Position numbers and translations under genes: made by a program. A stretch of DNA of 64,000 nt from the NCBI RefSeq assembly GCF_001612945.1, contig NZ_BDBK01000001.1:744001-808000 (forward strand), read 5' to 3'. The stretch comes from Nocardia inohanensis NBRC 100128. Its GTDB lineage: Bacteria; Actinomycetota; Actinomycetes; Mycobacteriales; Mycobacteriaceae. Of the stretch, positions 8,639-18,587 are shown piece by piece. The notes beneath the pieces were generated by a model. It was not told the DNA's origin. It worked only from the letters and a program-made list of their open reading frames with translations, and searched no databases. Numbering within the stretch: position 1 is the stretch's first letter; every line of letters starts with the position of its first letter.

Positions 8639-9286
8639 GTGAACGAACAAGGCAAATCCGAGCCCGCCGCCGAGGTCGGGCTCGACCTGATCGCTCCCGA
8701 GATGTACGCGCCCGCGCTGCGGCGGCTGGCGCTGGCGGCACTGGGCGTCGGCATCGGGGTGGGGTTGCTGCTGGCGCTGGTGGTGAGCTGGCCGGTGGCC
8801 GTCGCGGCCGGAGTGGTGATCGGCGCGCCCACCGCGCTGTACGCGGTGGCGGTGCAGCGGCGGCGAATCCGGTTGGCGGGCACCGAGATTCGGGCGCGGA
8901 CCTGGACCGGTGAGCATCGCCTGGATTTGGCGGCGGCGACCGGGGTCGAGATCCTGGTCTATCCCGGACGGCTGAGCCGGGTCGTCTTGCGCGCCACCGC
9001 CGGGCCCGATGTGCGGATCGTGCCGCTGGCCATGTACACCGACTCCGGCAGCGGGCGCGAACTGCACATCCTCGGGCTGCGCAAGCTCGCCGACGCGCTC
9101 TCCTCCTGTGCGCTGGTGCCGGCCTTGGCCGTATCGGAGCTGCTGGTGCGGCAGTTGCGGGCGGAGGCGCGGGACGCGGTCGCCGAGGAACGACCGCTGT
9201 ATCGCGCGGCGCGGCTGGTGCGGGACCGGGACGCGGTCTCCTCGGTGGTGCTCTCCGATGCCGATATCGCGGAGCTGGTGCGATAG
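8639..9286 (+). CDS. small integral membrane protein
   Basis: 215 aa from GTG (MNEQGKSEP); another GTG lies two codons upstream. A double membrane segment lies at about 32-72 (LALAALGVGIGVGLLLALV, then a second hydrophobic run). A soluble beta-rich domain follows (RIRLAGTEIRARTWTGEHRL, VEILVYPGRLSRVVLRA) that looks PH-like, as in many actinobacterial membrane proteins of unknown role. The C-terminus is helical. It lies between hisS and mdh with gaps on both sides, so it is probably expressed alone. Family not recognised. Confidence 0.7.
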   Translation: MNEQGKSEPAAEVGLDLIAPEMYAPALRRLALAALGVGIGVGLLLALVVSWPVAVAAGVVIGAPTALYAVAVQRRRIRLAGTEIRARTWTGEHRLDLAAATGVEILVYPGRLSRVVLRATAGPDVRIVPLAMYTDSGSGRELHILGLRKLADALSSCALVPALAVSELLVRQLRAEARDAVAEERPLYRAARLVRDRDAVSSVVLSDADIAELVR

Positions 9287-9339
9287 CTCGCGAGCGGGCG
9301 AGTGTCTGGTTGCTCACGACGGCTGGGATCCGGCGGTGA

Positions 9340-11270
<1,931 letters not shown>

Positions 11271-11301
11271 CGATCGTCCTCTCGACAGTGAGCAGTGCGA
11301 A

Positions 11302-11321
11302 AACTAGAACAGATTCTAGTT
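11302..11321. promoter_or_regulatory. KstR-like palindromic operator
   Basis: AACTAGAACAGATTCTAGTT is a perfect 8-bp inverted repeat around CAGA. Its core fits the KstR consensus TnnAACnnGTTnnA as I remember it, with one mismatch (ATT for GTT). It sits 32 nt upstream of the LLM oxidoreductase start, in the region shared with the SDR gene. Confidence 0.55.
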
Positions 11322-11515
11322 GTGCTGCTGATGCTAGCCGCAAGCTCGCGGACCGGCAGCGGAACCTCTGATCCGCGCCCCGGCGCGGTCGAAAGCGCAG
11401 GGCGATTTAGACAGTGGTACCGCACACCGGGACCGCCGGGGCGTAGCCGTCCCGCTAACCGAGATCCGCCGCCGACGGGGTTGCTTCGGGATTCTGGATC
11501 TTGTTCTATGGGCAC

Positions 11516-12265
11516 ATGACGATCGCCATCACGGGCTCGGCCTCGGGTATCGGCGCGGCCACCGCCGCCGCCCTGCGGGCCGCCGGACACGACATCATCG
11601 GCATCGATCTGCGCAATGCCGACGTGACCGGTGACCTCACCGATCCCGCCGTGCGCGCGGCGGCCGTCGAGGCGATCCTGGAGCGCTGCGGCGGTGTGCT
11701 CGACGGACTGGTGCTCTGCGCCGGTGTCGGCCCGCAGGTACCGGACCCGAACTTCGTCGTGGAGATCAACTACCGGGCCACCGTCGCCCTGCTCGACGCC
11801 TTGCTGCCCGCCTTGCAAAAGGGCGAAAACCCTGCGGCAGTGGTGGTTTCGTCGGTCGCCTCCACCCACATCAAATGGGAGGAGAACCCGATCGCCAAGG
11901 GCGCCGAGGCCGAAGCCTTCGCCGCCGCCGGCGATTACGCGGGCTCCTACGCCTATGCCGCCTCCAAGAACGCGGTCACCGTCGCGGTGCGTCAGCGCGC
12001 CGTCGAATGGGGTGCGGCGGGGGTGCGGCTCAACACCGTCGCGCCCGGATCGGTCGATACGCCTTTGCTGCGAGCCGGTCTCGACGACCCGCGCTACGGC
12101 GAGGCCATCCGCAACTTCACCTCACCGATCGGCCGCAATGGCGAACCGGGCGAAATCGCTTCGCTCATCACGTATCTGCTCGGTCCGCAGGCCGGTTTCA
12201 TTCACGGCGCGCAGTTCGTCATCGACGGCGGCACCGACGCTCAGGCCCGCCCGAGCGCGGTCTGA
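11516..12265 (+). CDS. short-chain dehydrogenase/reductase
   Basis: 249 aa, NAD(P)-dependent oxidoreductase. The cofactor motif GSASGIG lies at residues 7-13, NAG is replaced by CAG (LVLCAGVG), the catalytic Ser lies in VVVSSVAS and the YxxxK motif in YAYAASKNAV. An insert between the catalytic Ser and Tyr (HIKWEENPIAKGAEAEAF) resembles that of 3-alpha-hydroxysteroid dehydrogenase-type SDRs. The ATG at 11516 was preferred over an upstream TTG because it begins directly with the Rossmann strand. It is divergent from the LLM gene with a KstR-like operator between, so a steroid or isoprenoid substrate is a reasonable inference. Confidence 0.8.
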   Translation: MTIAITGSASGIGAATAAALRAAGHDIIGIDLRNADVTGDLTDPAVRAAAVEAILERCGGVLDGLVLCAGVGPQVPDPNFVVEINYRATVALLDALLPALQKGENPAAVVVSSVASTHIKWEENPIAKGAEAEAFAAAGDYAGSYAYAASKNAVTVAVRQRAVEWGAAGVRLNTVAPGSVDTPLLRAGLDDPRYGEAIRNFTSPIGRNGEPGEIASLITYLLGPQAGFIHGAQFVIDGGTDAQARPSAV

Positions 12266-12307
12266 TCGAAAAGTTTTGGTACAACTGAAGACACAGAGAT
12301 TCGGCGA

Positions 12308-12324
12308 GCCCGGCACAACCGGGC
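12308..12324 (+). terminator. short hairpin after the SDR gene
   Basis: GCCCGG and CCGGGC pair around CACAA, 43 nt after the SDR stop. The stem is only 6 bp with no T-tract, so it is a weak candidate. Confidence 0.25.
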
Positions 12325-12380
12325 CCACGAACGGTGGTCGGTAGCCCGCGGGGTGTACATCCGTAGTGTCGGCCCCACTC

Positions 12381-12423
12381 GATGCCGTGGCGGCGGAGCA
12401 GCTACTCCGTTCGCCACGGCATC
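12381..12423. terminator. long hairpin terminator between convergent genes
   Basis: GATGCCGTGGCG (12381-12392) pairs perfectly with CGCCACGGCATC (12412-12423), and CGGAG/CTCCG pair inside. The plus strand continues ACTCTTTTCC, a partial T-tract, so it should terminate the SDR transcript. It lies 18 nt past the stop of the minus-strand gene and may serve both. Confidence 0.65.
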
Positions 12424-12440
12424 ACTCTTTTCCGGGTCGG

Positions 12441-14027
12441 TCAGACCTGGTCGGATTCGTAGTCGCCGGTGGCTTCTTCCTCGGGCCGGCCGATCACGCC
12501 CGGCGACGCGGCACCGAGATTGCCGGTGAGTTCGCTTTCGCCGGAGACGTTCTGATACGGCTGCACCGAACGGGAGTGCTCCGCATCGGAGCCGCCGCCA
12601 CGGCCCGCGCCCGCCGCGGCGGGGGAGCCCATGAAGCCCGAGCCGGCCGCGGCTCCCGCACCCGCCATGCCTGGCAATCCGGAGCCGAACGGATTCGCCG
12701 CGCCCGCAGCGGCTTTGCCGCCGGGGATGGACGAACCGGGGCCGCCGGGCTGCGAGGACAGCCCGCCGACGCCGCCGATACCGCCGCCGCCACCGCCGCC
12801 GCCACCCGCGCCGCCGCCTCCGCCCAGGCCCGCGGCCATGGTGTCGGGATCGGTGCCCGAAGGTTTACCGTCGCCGGTGCCCGTGCCGCCGGCGCCGCCG
12901 GACTGGAGGCCGGATTCCAGCAGGCTCTTGGCCTGCTCCAGGATCGGCTGGCCGACGTTCTCGGCGAGGGATTTGGCGACATCCGCCGGGTTGGCGCCGC
13001 CCGACTGACCCATCAACTGGCCGATGATGCCGTTGAGTTGCGCTGTGGGAGCGGCGAGTTCGCCACGGGTGGTGTTCACGACCGTGATCGCCGAGGCCAG
13101 ATGCTCGGTCGCCGAGGCGATGAGCGCGGTCTGCGCGGGCGGGGTCAGGATGACCGGTGCCAGCGCGGTGGCCTGCGCGACGAAGGACTGCACGATGGCG
13201 GTGAGCTCGATATTGCCGCGCTGCACGATGGCGGCGGCCTGCTCGGTGAGCGCGGAGAGATCGAAACCGCGCTGGGCGGTCTCCTCGCCGTGGTTCTGCG
13301 CCTGCTGCCCGGCGGACTGCGCGCTCTGCGACGCCTTGCCCTGCCAGAGGCTCTCGACGGTCTTGAGCGCGCCGGTGCCGACCGAGACGGCGCTCTCGAT
13401 GAACTTGGAGCCCTGGCTGAGCAGTGTGGCGGGGTTGAACGAGCCGAGCACGCCGGTGCCGAAACTGTTGAGCAGCTGCTGGAACGGCTGGAACAGCACG
13501 TCCATGCCGGGGATCGCGGGGAGGGCGAGGCCCTTCATCAGGTCCCCGACCGGGTCGGCGGAGAGCGCGGGGAGGGTGGGCAGGTTCGCGGCGGCCTGGA
13601 CCAGCGCCGACTGCGCGGCGGCGAAGGCGGCGGGGGCGTTGTGCAGCGCGGACTGGGCATCGTTCAGCGCCGAATGCGCGTCGCCGAGGACACCCTGGGC
13701 GTCGGTGAGGGCCTGCTGGGCCCCGGTGAGCACGCCGTGCGCGCCGTCGAAAGCGCCATCGGAGACCGAGGCCGCGACGGTGTCCGCGCCGCGCGCGCCG
13801 CCCGGCATACCGTGCGGGAGGCCGCCGGACAGCGGGGACGATCCCTGCTCGAACTCCTTGCGGGACAAGGCGAATGCGGGCGGTTCGAAGGGTGCTACCG
13901 CATCGGGGAGCTGTCCCAGCGGCAGATTCGGGAAGATGCCGGTGGGGTCCAGGACGGCGGCCGGTGCGGCAGGGGCAGGTGCCTGCGCGGGCACCGAGCC
14001 GATCACGCCGGATTCACCGATGCTCAT
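12441..14027 (-). CDS. ESX-substrate-like large protein with Gly-rich C-terminus
   Basis: 528 aa. The ATG (MSIGESGVIG) was chosen because it overlaps the stop of the upstream EspC-like gene by ATGA; the frame further upstream is non-coding. The N-terminal ~150 residues include Ala/Gln/Asp helices (AHGVLTGAQQALTDAQGVL), the middle is helical, and about 380-470 is Gly/Ala/Pro-rich (a run of Gly) ending in an acidic tail. The layout and pairing with an EspC-family gene resemble EspE/EspA-type or PPE-like type VII secretion substrates. No membrane segment or enzyme motif is seen. Assignment rests on pairing and composition. Confidence 0.6.
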   Translation of the reverse strand: MSIGESGVIGSVPAQAPAPAAPAAVLDPTGIFPNLPLGQLPDAVAPFEPPAFALSRKEFEQGSSPLSGGLPHGMPGGARGADTVAASVSDGAFDGAHGVLTGAQQALTDAQGVLGDAHSALNDAQSALHNAPAAFAAAQSALVQAAANLPTLPALSADPVGDLMKGLALPAIPGMDVLFQPFQQLLNSFGTGVLGSFNPATLLSQGSKFIESAVSVGTGALKTVESLWQGKASQSAQSAGQQAQNHGEETAQRGFDLSALTEQAAAIVQRGNIELTAIVQSFVAQATALAPVILTPPAQTALIASATEHLASAITVVNTTRGELAAPTAQLNGIIGQLMGQSGGANPADVAKSLAENVGQPILEQAKSLLESGLQSGGAGGTGTGDGKPSGTDPDTMAAGLGGGGGAGGGGGGGGGIGGVGGLSSQPGGPGSSIPGGKAAAGAANPFGSGLPGMAGAGAAAGSGFMGSPAAAGAGRGGGSDAEHSRSVQPYQNVSGESELTGNLGAASPGVIGRPEEEATGDYESDQV

Positions 14028-14353
14028 GCGAGCTCCCCGAGGCCGCCCGCGACATTGCCCAGCCCGGCGGCGAAATCGCCATCGGTGGCCTCGTACGCCC
14101 CGGCGGATCCGAAGGCCGCCTGCCCGATCTCGGCGAAGCGTCCCGAGAGCGCGTTGATGTCCTTGTCGTGCAGCAGCTCGGCCACCGCGAAGCTGGCCAG
14201 GAAGTCCGCGCCGATCAGCCCGAAGGCCGGGGTCATCGCGGCCACGTGGGATACGGTGTCCAGGCCGCCCGCGCCCGCGATGTCGGCGGCGACGCCGTCC
14301 TGTGCCGCGGCGAAGGTCCGGACCGCTTCGGTATCGACCGACAGATCGGCCAT
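14024..14353 (-). CDS. EspC-family type VII secretion target
   Basis: 109 aa from ATG (MADLSVDTEAVRTFAA). A longer start at 14380 is possible but adds residues unlike the family. The N-terminal MxDLSVDxEAVRxFA pattern, a central hydrophobic helix and a length near 100 aa match EspC-family (ESX-1 secretion-associated) proteins. These form helical hairpins and are exported with a partner. It is translationally coupled (ATGA) to the 528-aa gene, its likely partner. No ESX machinery genes occur in this window. Confidence 0.7.
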   Translation of the reverse strand: MADLSVDTEAVRTFAAAQDGVAADIAGAGGLDTVSHVAAMTPAFGLIGADFLASFAVAELLHDKDINALSGRFAEIGQAAFGSAGAYEATDGDFAAGLGNVAGGLGELA

Positions 14354-14463
14354 GAGTGCCCCCCAAATCGTCGTGGACATGCGAACAGGGAATATATCGC
14401 ATCGGGCGTCTACCTCGGCGTGCCGAGTGCGCCACACTCCGTGGCCGAACCGTGGTTGCAAAT

Positions 14464-14477
14464 TAGAACAAGTTCTA
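14464..14477. promoter_or_regulatory. KstR-type operator upstream of the epimerase gene
   Basis: TAGAACAAGTTCTA is a perfect 6-bp inverted repeat matching TnnAACnnGTTnnA completely. It ends 13 nt before the ATG at 14491, placing it over the probable core promoter, consistent with repression by a KstR-type TetR regulator. Confidence 0.7.
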
Positions 14478-14490
14478 TATTCTTCATCAC

Positions 14491-15477
14491 ATGAAGGTCG
14501 CAGTCACCGGCGCCGCCGGCTTCCTTGGCACCAATTTGCTTCGCCTGCTTACGGATCGGGGCCACGAGGTCACCGCCATCGATCGTGTGCAGGGTGCGGC
14601 GCAGCCGGGTGTCACCTGGCTCAGCGGCGATGTGCTGGACCCCGCGTCCATGCGCAAGACCCTGGACGGCGCCGAGGTGGTCTACCACCTGGTCGCACTG
14701 ATCACCCTCGCCCACAAGAACGATCTCGCGTGGCGGGTCAACACCGAGGGCGTGCGCGTGGTCGCCGAGGCCGCCAAGGCGGTCGGCGTGCGGCGCATGG
14801 TGCACACCAGTTCCATTCACGCGTTCAACCAGTACAGCTGCGGCGGGCGGATCAACGAGCGTTCGCCGCGATCGGTGAATCCGGATCTGCCGGTGTACGA
14901 CCGCTCCAAATGGCAGGGCGAGATCGAGCTGCGCAAGGTCATCGAGACCGGTCTGGACGCGGTGATCTGCAACCCGACCGGGGTGTACGGGCCGGTCGAC
15001 AACACCGACTCGCGCATCAACGTCACCCTGCGCGACGCCGGTCGCGGGCGGGTGCCGGTCATGATCTCCGGCGGCTTCGACCTGGTCGACGTGCGCGATG
15101 TGGCGCAGGGCCTGGTGCTCGCGGGCGAGCGCGGCAAGACCGGCGAGAACTACCTGCTCGGTGGGCACTTCACCGAGATGCTGGCGGCCACCCGCCTCGC
15201 GGCGACCATCAACGGAAAGCTCAAGCCCGCCTTCGCGATTCCGGCCAAGGTCATCGACGCGCTGATGCCGGTGCTCGAGCCCGCCGCCAAGGCTTTCGGC
15301 TCCGACCGCATCTCCAAGGCGTCCATGGGCGCGCTGCTCTCCGCGCCGATCGTCGAACACGACAAGGCCACCGCGGAGCTCGGCTACCGGCCGCGCCCGG
15401 CCGAGGAGACCATTCGCGACCTGATGGCCTTCTACAACGGTGCGACCATCACCGCCGACACGCAGAAGATCGCTTGA
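14491..15477 (+). CDS. NAD-dependent epimerase / 3-beta-HSD-like dehydrogenase
   Basis: 328 aa extended SDR. The Rossmann motif GAAGFLG lies at residues 7-13. An acidic residue follows the second strand (AIDRV), the catalytic Ser/Thr region is HTSSIHAFN, and YDRSK provides YxxxK. It resembles the NAD-epimerase/3-beta-hydroxysteroid dehydrogenase group. The KstR-like operator immediately upstream supports a role in steroid or related lipid metabolism. The exact reaction is not known. No gene follows in the same transcript: an SOS-box promoter begins within 10 nt of its stop. Confidence 0.8.
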   Translation: MKVAVTGAAGFLGTNLLRLLTDRGHEVTAIDRVQGAAQPGVTWLSGDVLDPASMRKTLDGAEVVYHLVALITLAHKNDLAWRVNTEGVRVVAEAAKAVGVRRMVHTSSIHAFNQYSCGGRINERSPRSVNPDLPVYDRSKWQGEIELRKVIETGLDAVICNPTGVYGPVDNTDSRINVTLRDAGRGRVPVMISGGFDLVDVRDVAQGLVLAGERGKTGENYLLGGHFTEMLAATRLAATINGKLKPAFAIPAKVIDALMPVLEPAAKAFGSDRISKASMGALLSAPIVEHDKATAELGYRPRPAEETIRDLMAFYNGATITADTQKIA

Positions 15478-15485
15478 CAGTTCGA

Positions 15486-15501
15486 TAGAACAGATGTTCG
15501 A
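15486..15501 (+). promoter_or_regulatory. LexA SOS box
   Basis: TAGAACAGATGTTCGA matches the actinobacterial SOS consensus TCGAACnnnnGTTCGA at 11 of 12 defined positions (only C2 differs). It ends 8 nt before the GTG start of the Rv2578c-like gene. I recall Rv2578c being listed among LexA-controlled genes in M. tuberculosis, which supports the call. Confidence 0.8.
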
Positions 15502-15509
15502 CTTGGGTG

Positions 15510-16526
15510 GTGCGATGGCAAAGCCAGACCCTGGACGCCGATGACGGCGCGCTGCCCGGGCTCGAACGTGCCGGTTTCGTACGCAGCGTACAGACGCCCG
15601 AATTCGAGGGCATCACCTTCCACGAGGTGCTGTGTAAGAGCGCGCTGAACAAGATGCCCGACGGGGGTTCACTGCCGTTCAACTGGACGGTGAACCCCAT
15701 GCGCGGCTGTTCGCACGCCTGCCGGTACTGCTTCGCCCGCCCCACCCACGAGTATCTGGATCTCGACGCGGGCGCGGACTTCGACTCGCAGATCGTGGTC
15801 AAGACCAATGTGGTGCCGATCCTGCGCAAGGAGCTGCACAAGCGGTCGTGGCGGCGGGAAACCGTTGCGCTGGGCTCGAATACGGATCCCTACCAGCGCG
15901 CCGAGGGGCGCTACCGGTTGATGCCGGGCATCATCGGCGCGCTCGCCGAATCCGGGACCGGGTTCTCGATTCTCACCAAAGGCACGCTCATGCGGCGGGA
16001 TCTGCCGCTGCTCACCCAGGCCGCGCAGCAGGTGCCGGTGCATTTGGCGGTATCGCTGGCCATGCTCGATGCCGATCTACAGCGCAGTCTCGAACCCGGC
16101 ACGCCCTCGCCGCGAGCGCGGCTGGACCTGATCAGCTCCCTCGCCGATGCCGGATTCGCCGTGAATGTCATGGTGGCGCCGGTCATTCCGTACCTCACCG
16201 ATTCGAGCACGCAGCTCGACGAGCTGTTCGGCGCGATCGCCGACGCCGGCGCGGCGAGTGTGGTCGCCTTCCCCATGCACCTGCGCGGTTCCACTCGCGG
16301 CTGGTTCCTGAACTGGCTCGCCGAAACCCACCCGGCGCTGCTGCGACGCTACCGGCAACTGTATGGTCGGGGAACTTCGGTCACCCCGGAGTATTCTGCG
16401 TGGCTACGCGGCCGTATCGAGCCGTTGCTGGAGAAACACCGCTTGAACCGCGAACGGCCGAACGAGCCCGGAGTTCGTTCCGGCCCATCGCACCCTGACG
16501 ACCGGCAACTGGCGCTTTTCGCCTGA
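15510..16526 (+). CDS. SOS-regulated radical SAM protein, Rv2578c-like
   Basis: 338 aa. The radical SAM cluster motif CxxxCxxC appears as GCSHACRYCFARP at about 69-81. The conserved stretches FHEVLCKSALNKMP and ALGSNTDPYQRAEGRYRLM match mycobacterial Rv2578c. Related proteins are annotated as spore photoproduct lyase-like DNA repair enzymes, but the substrate is unproven. The GTG at 15510 (MRWQSQ) was chosen over the preceding GTG because the mycobacterial protein begins MRW. No ribosome site precedes it, so the message may be leaderless. The LexA box lies directly upstream. Confidence 0.85.
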   Translation: MRWQSQTLDADDGALPGLERAGFVRSVQTPEFEGITFHEVLCKSALNKMPDGGSLPFNWTVNPMRGCSHACRYCFARPTHEYLDLDAGADFDSQIVVKTNVVPILRKELHKRSWRRETVALGSNTDPYQRAEGRYRLMPGIIGALAESGTGFSILTKGTLMRRDLPLLTQAAQQVPVHLAVSLAMLDADLQRSLEPGTPSPRARLDLISSLADAGFAVNVMVAPVIPYLTDSSTQLDELFGAIADAGAASVVAFPMHLRGSTRGWFLNWLAETHPALLRRYRQLYGRGTSVTPEYSAWLRGRIEPLLEKHRLNRERPNEPGVRSGPSHPDDRQLALFA

Positions 16527-16634
16527 AACCGGCCGAGATTCCTGCTTCAACCGCTAACTTCGCAGGCGTGTCGCGAATAAGGCGGAGTAGTTTGGCGTTG
16601 GTACCTCACACTGACGAGGAAGTGATGCAGGCGC

Positions 16635-18587
16635 ATGGTTTCGCAGCGTGACCACTCGGTGGCGGCCCACGAAAACGGCGGCCCCACCGAGAAATTGGAA
16701 AGGGTCGTAATTCGCTTCGCGGGGGATTCGGGTGACGGTATGCAGCTCACCGGTGACCGCTTCACCCACGAGGCCGCCGCATTCGGCAACGATCTCGCCA
16801 CCCAGCCGAATTTCCCCGCCGAGATCCGAGCGCCCCAGGGCACCCTGCCCGGCGTCTCGTCGTTTCAGATCCAGATCGCCGACTACGACATCCTCACCGC
16901 CGGTGACCAGCCCGATGTGCTGGTGGCGATGAATCCGGCGGCACTCAAGGCGAACCTGGAGGATCTCGCGCGCGGGGCCATGGTGATCGTCAATACCGAC
17001 GAATTCACCAAACGCAATCTGGCCAAGGTCGGGTATGCCGGTGATCCGCTCAGCGATGAGACGCTGACCGATTTCGTGGTGCACCGGGTGCCGATGACAT
17101 CGCTGACGCTCGGGGCGACCGAACCGACCGGTGTGGGCAAAAAGGATGGGCAGCGGGCGAAGAATATGTTCGCGCTGGGATTGCTGTCCTGGATGTACGG
17201 GCGGCCGCTCGGCGGCACCGAACAGTTCATGCGGGAAAAATTCGCGTCGAAACCGGATGTGGCCGAAGCGAATATCCTCGCATTCCGGGCGGGATGGAAT
17301 TACGGCGAAACCACCGAGGCGTTCGCCACCACCTATGAGGTCGCGCCCGCGACGCTGCCGACGGGGACGTATCGGCAGATCACCGGTAATACCGCCCTCG
17401 CCTATGGGATTGTCACCGCCGGGCAATTGTCCGGATTGCCGGTATTTCTGGGGACGTATCCGATCACGCCCGCCTCGGACATCCTGCATGAGCTGAGCAA
17501 GCACAAGAACTTCGGTGTGACGACGTTCCAGGCCGAAGACGAGATCGCCGGAATCGGTGCGGCGCTGGGGGCTTCGCTGGGCGGGGCGCTCGGGGTGACC
17601 AGCACGTCCGGGCCGGGGCTGGCGCTCAAGAGCGAGACCATCGGGCTGGCGGTGATGACCGAATTGCCGCTGCTGATCATCGATGTGCAGCGCGGCGGGC
17701 CCTCGACCGGGCTGCCGACCAAGACCGAGCAGGCCGATCTGTTGCAGGCGTTGTACGGGCGCAACGGTGAATCGCCGGTGCCGGTGCTCGCGCCGCGCTC
17801 GCCCGCGGACTGCTTCGATACCGCGGTGGAGGCGGCGCGGATCGCGCTGACCTATCGCACGCCGGTGCTGCTGCTGTCCGACGGATCCATTGCCAACGGT
17901 TCGGAGCCGTGGGCGATTCCGCAGGTCACCGACCTGGCGCCGATCGATCCGGCGTTCGAACCCGCTGCCGCCGAAGGGGATTCGTTCCAGCCGTATGCCC
18001 GCGATCCCGAGACCCTAGCCCGGCCGCTGGCGGTGCCCGGCACCAAGGGGCGCGCGCATCGCATCGGCGGGCTCGAAAAGGCCGACGGCTCGGGCAATAT
18101 CTCCTACGAACCGGCCAATCACGAACTCATGGTGCGGTTGCGGCAGGCCAAGATCGACGGGATCGCCGTGCCGGAGCTGGCAGTCGATGATCCGAGCGGG
18201 CGCGCCGAACTGCTGCTCATCGGATGGGGGAGTTCCTACGGGCCGATCGGCGAGGCGTGCCGGCGGGCGCGGCGGCGTGGCGTTCCGGTCGCGCAGGCGC
18301 ATCTGCGGCATCTGAACCCGTTCCCGCCCAACCTCGGTGAGGTGCTCCGCCGCTATCGCACCGTCGTCTGCCCGGAAATGAACGGCGGTCAGCTGGCCAT
18401 GCTGCTGCGCGCCCGGTATCTCGTCGACGTGCAGCCGTGGACCAAGGTCGCCGGAACCGCCTTCTCCGCACAGGAACTGGTCGGTGTGATCGACGCGGCG
18501 CTGGACGGCGATATCGCGGAGATGGAACAGACCAAAGCCTTCACCGCTCGTGCGCGGGCCACCTACCGCACCTCAGGGGGTAAGTGA
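16635..18587 (+). CDS. korA: 2-oxoglutarate:ferredoxin oxidoreductase, alpha (fused gamma-alpha) subunit
   Basis: 650 aa. The gamma domain comes first (RFAGDSGDGMQLTGDRF), followed by the alpha domain (YPITPASDILHELSKHKNF, TSTSGPGLALKSETIGLAV, DVQRGGPSTGLPTKTEQADLL) and a C-terminal region (LNPFPPNLGEVL). With KorB it oxidises 2-oxoglutarate to succinyl-CoA, passing electrons to ferredoxin. Length matches mycobacterial KorA (~650 aa). Its stop overlaps the korB ATG by one base (TGATG), so the two are translationally coupled. Confidence 0.95.
   Translation: MVSQRDHSVAAHENGGPTEKLERVVIRFAGDSGDGMQLTGDRFTHEAAAFGNDLATQPNFPAEIRAPQGTLPGVSSFQIQIADYDILTAGDQPDVLVAMNPAALKANLEDLARGAMVIVNTDEFTKRNLAKVGYAGDPLSDETLTDFVVHRVPMTSLTLGATEPTGVGKKDGQRAKNMFALGLLSWMYGRPLGGTEQFMREKFASKPDVAEANILAFRAGWNYGETTEAFATTYEVAPATLPTGTYRQITGNTALAYGIVTAGQLSGLPVFLGTYPITPASDILHELSKHKNFGVTTFQAEDEIAGIGAALGASLGGALGVTSTSGPGLALKSETIGLAVMTELPLLIIDVQRGGPSTGLPTKTEQADLLQALYGRNGESPVPVLAPRSPADCFDTAVEAARIALTYRTPVLLLSDGSIANGSEPWAIPQVTDLAPIDPAFEPAAAEGDSFQPYARDPETLARPLAVPGTKGRAHRIGGLEKADGSGNISYEPANHELMVRLRQAKIDGIAVPELAVDDPSGRAELLLIGWGSSYGPIGEACRRARRRGVPVAQAHLRHLNPFPPNLGEVLRRYRTVVCPEMNGGQLAMLLRARYLVDVQPWTKVAGTAFSAQELVGVIDAALDGDIAEMEQTKAFTARARATYRTSGGK

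Noticed and set aside
7081..8883. 600-codon minus-strand open frame
   Set aside because: Antisense shadow of hisS and the following membrane-protein gene.
12366..15488. 1040-codon plus-strand open frame
   Set aside because: It runs antisense to the ESX-substrate-like pair and across the epimerase gene in another frame. Its product is low-complexity Arg/Gly/Ala without domains. GC-rich DNA commonly produces such frames.
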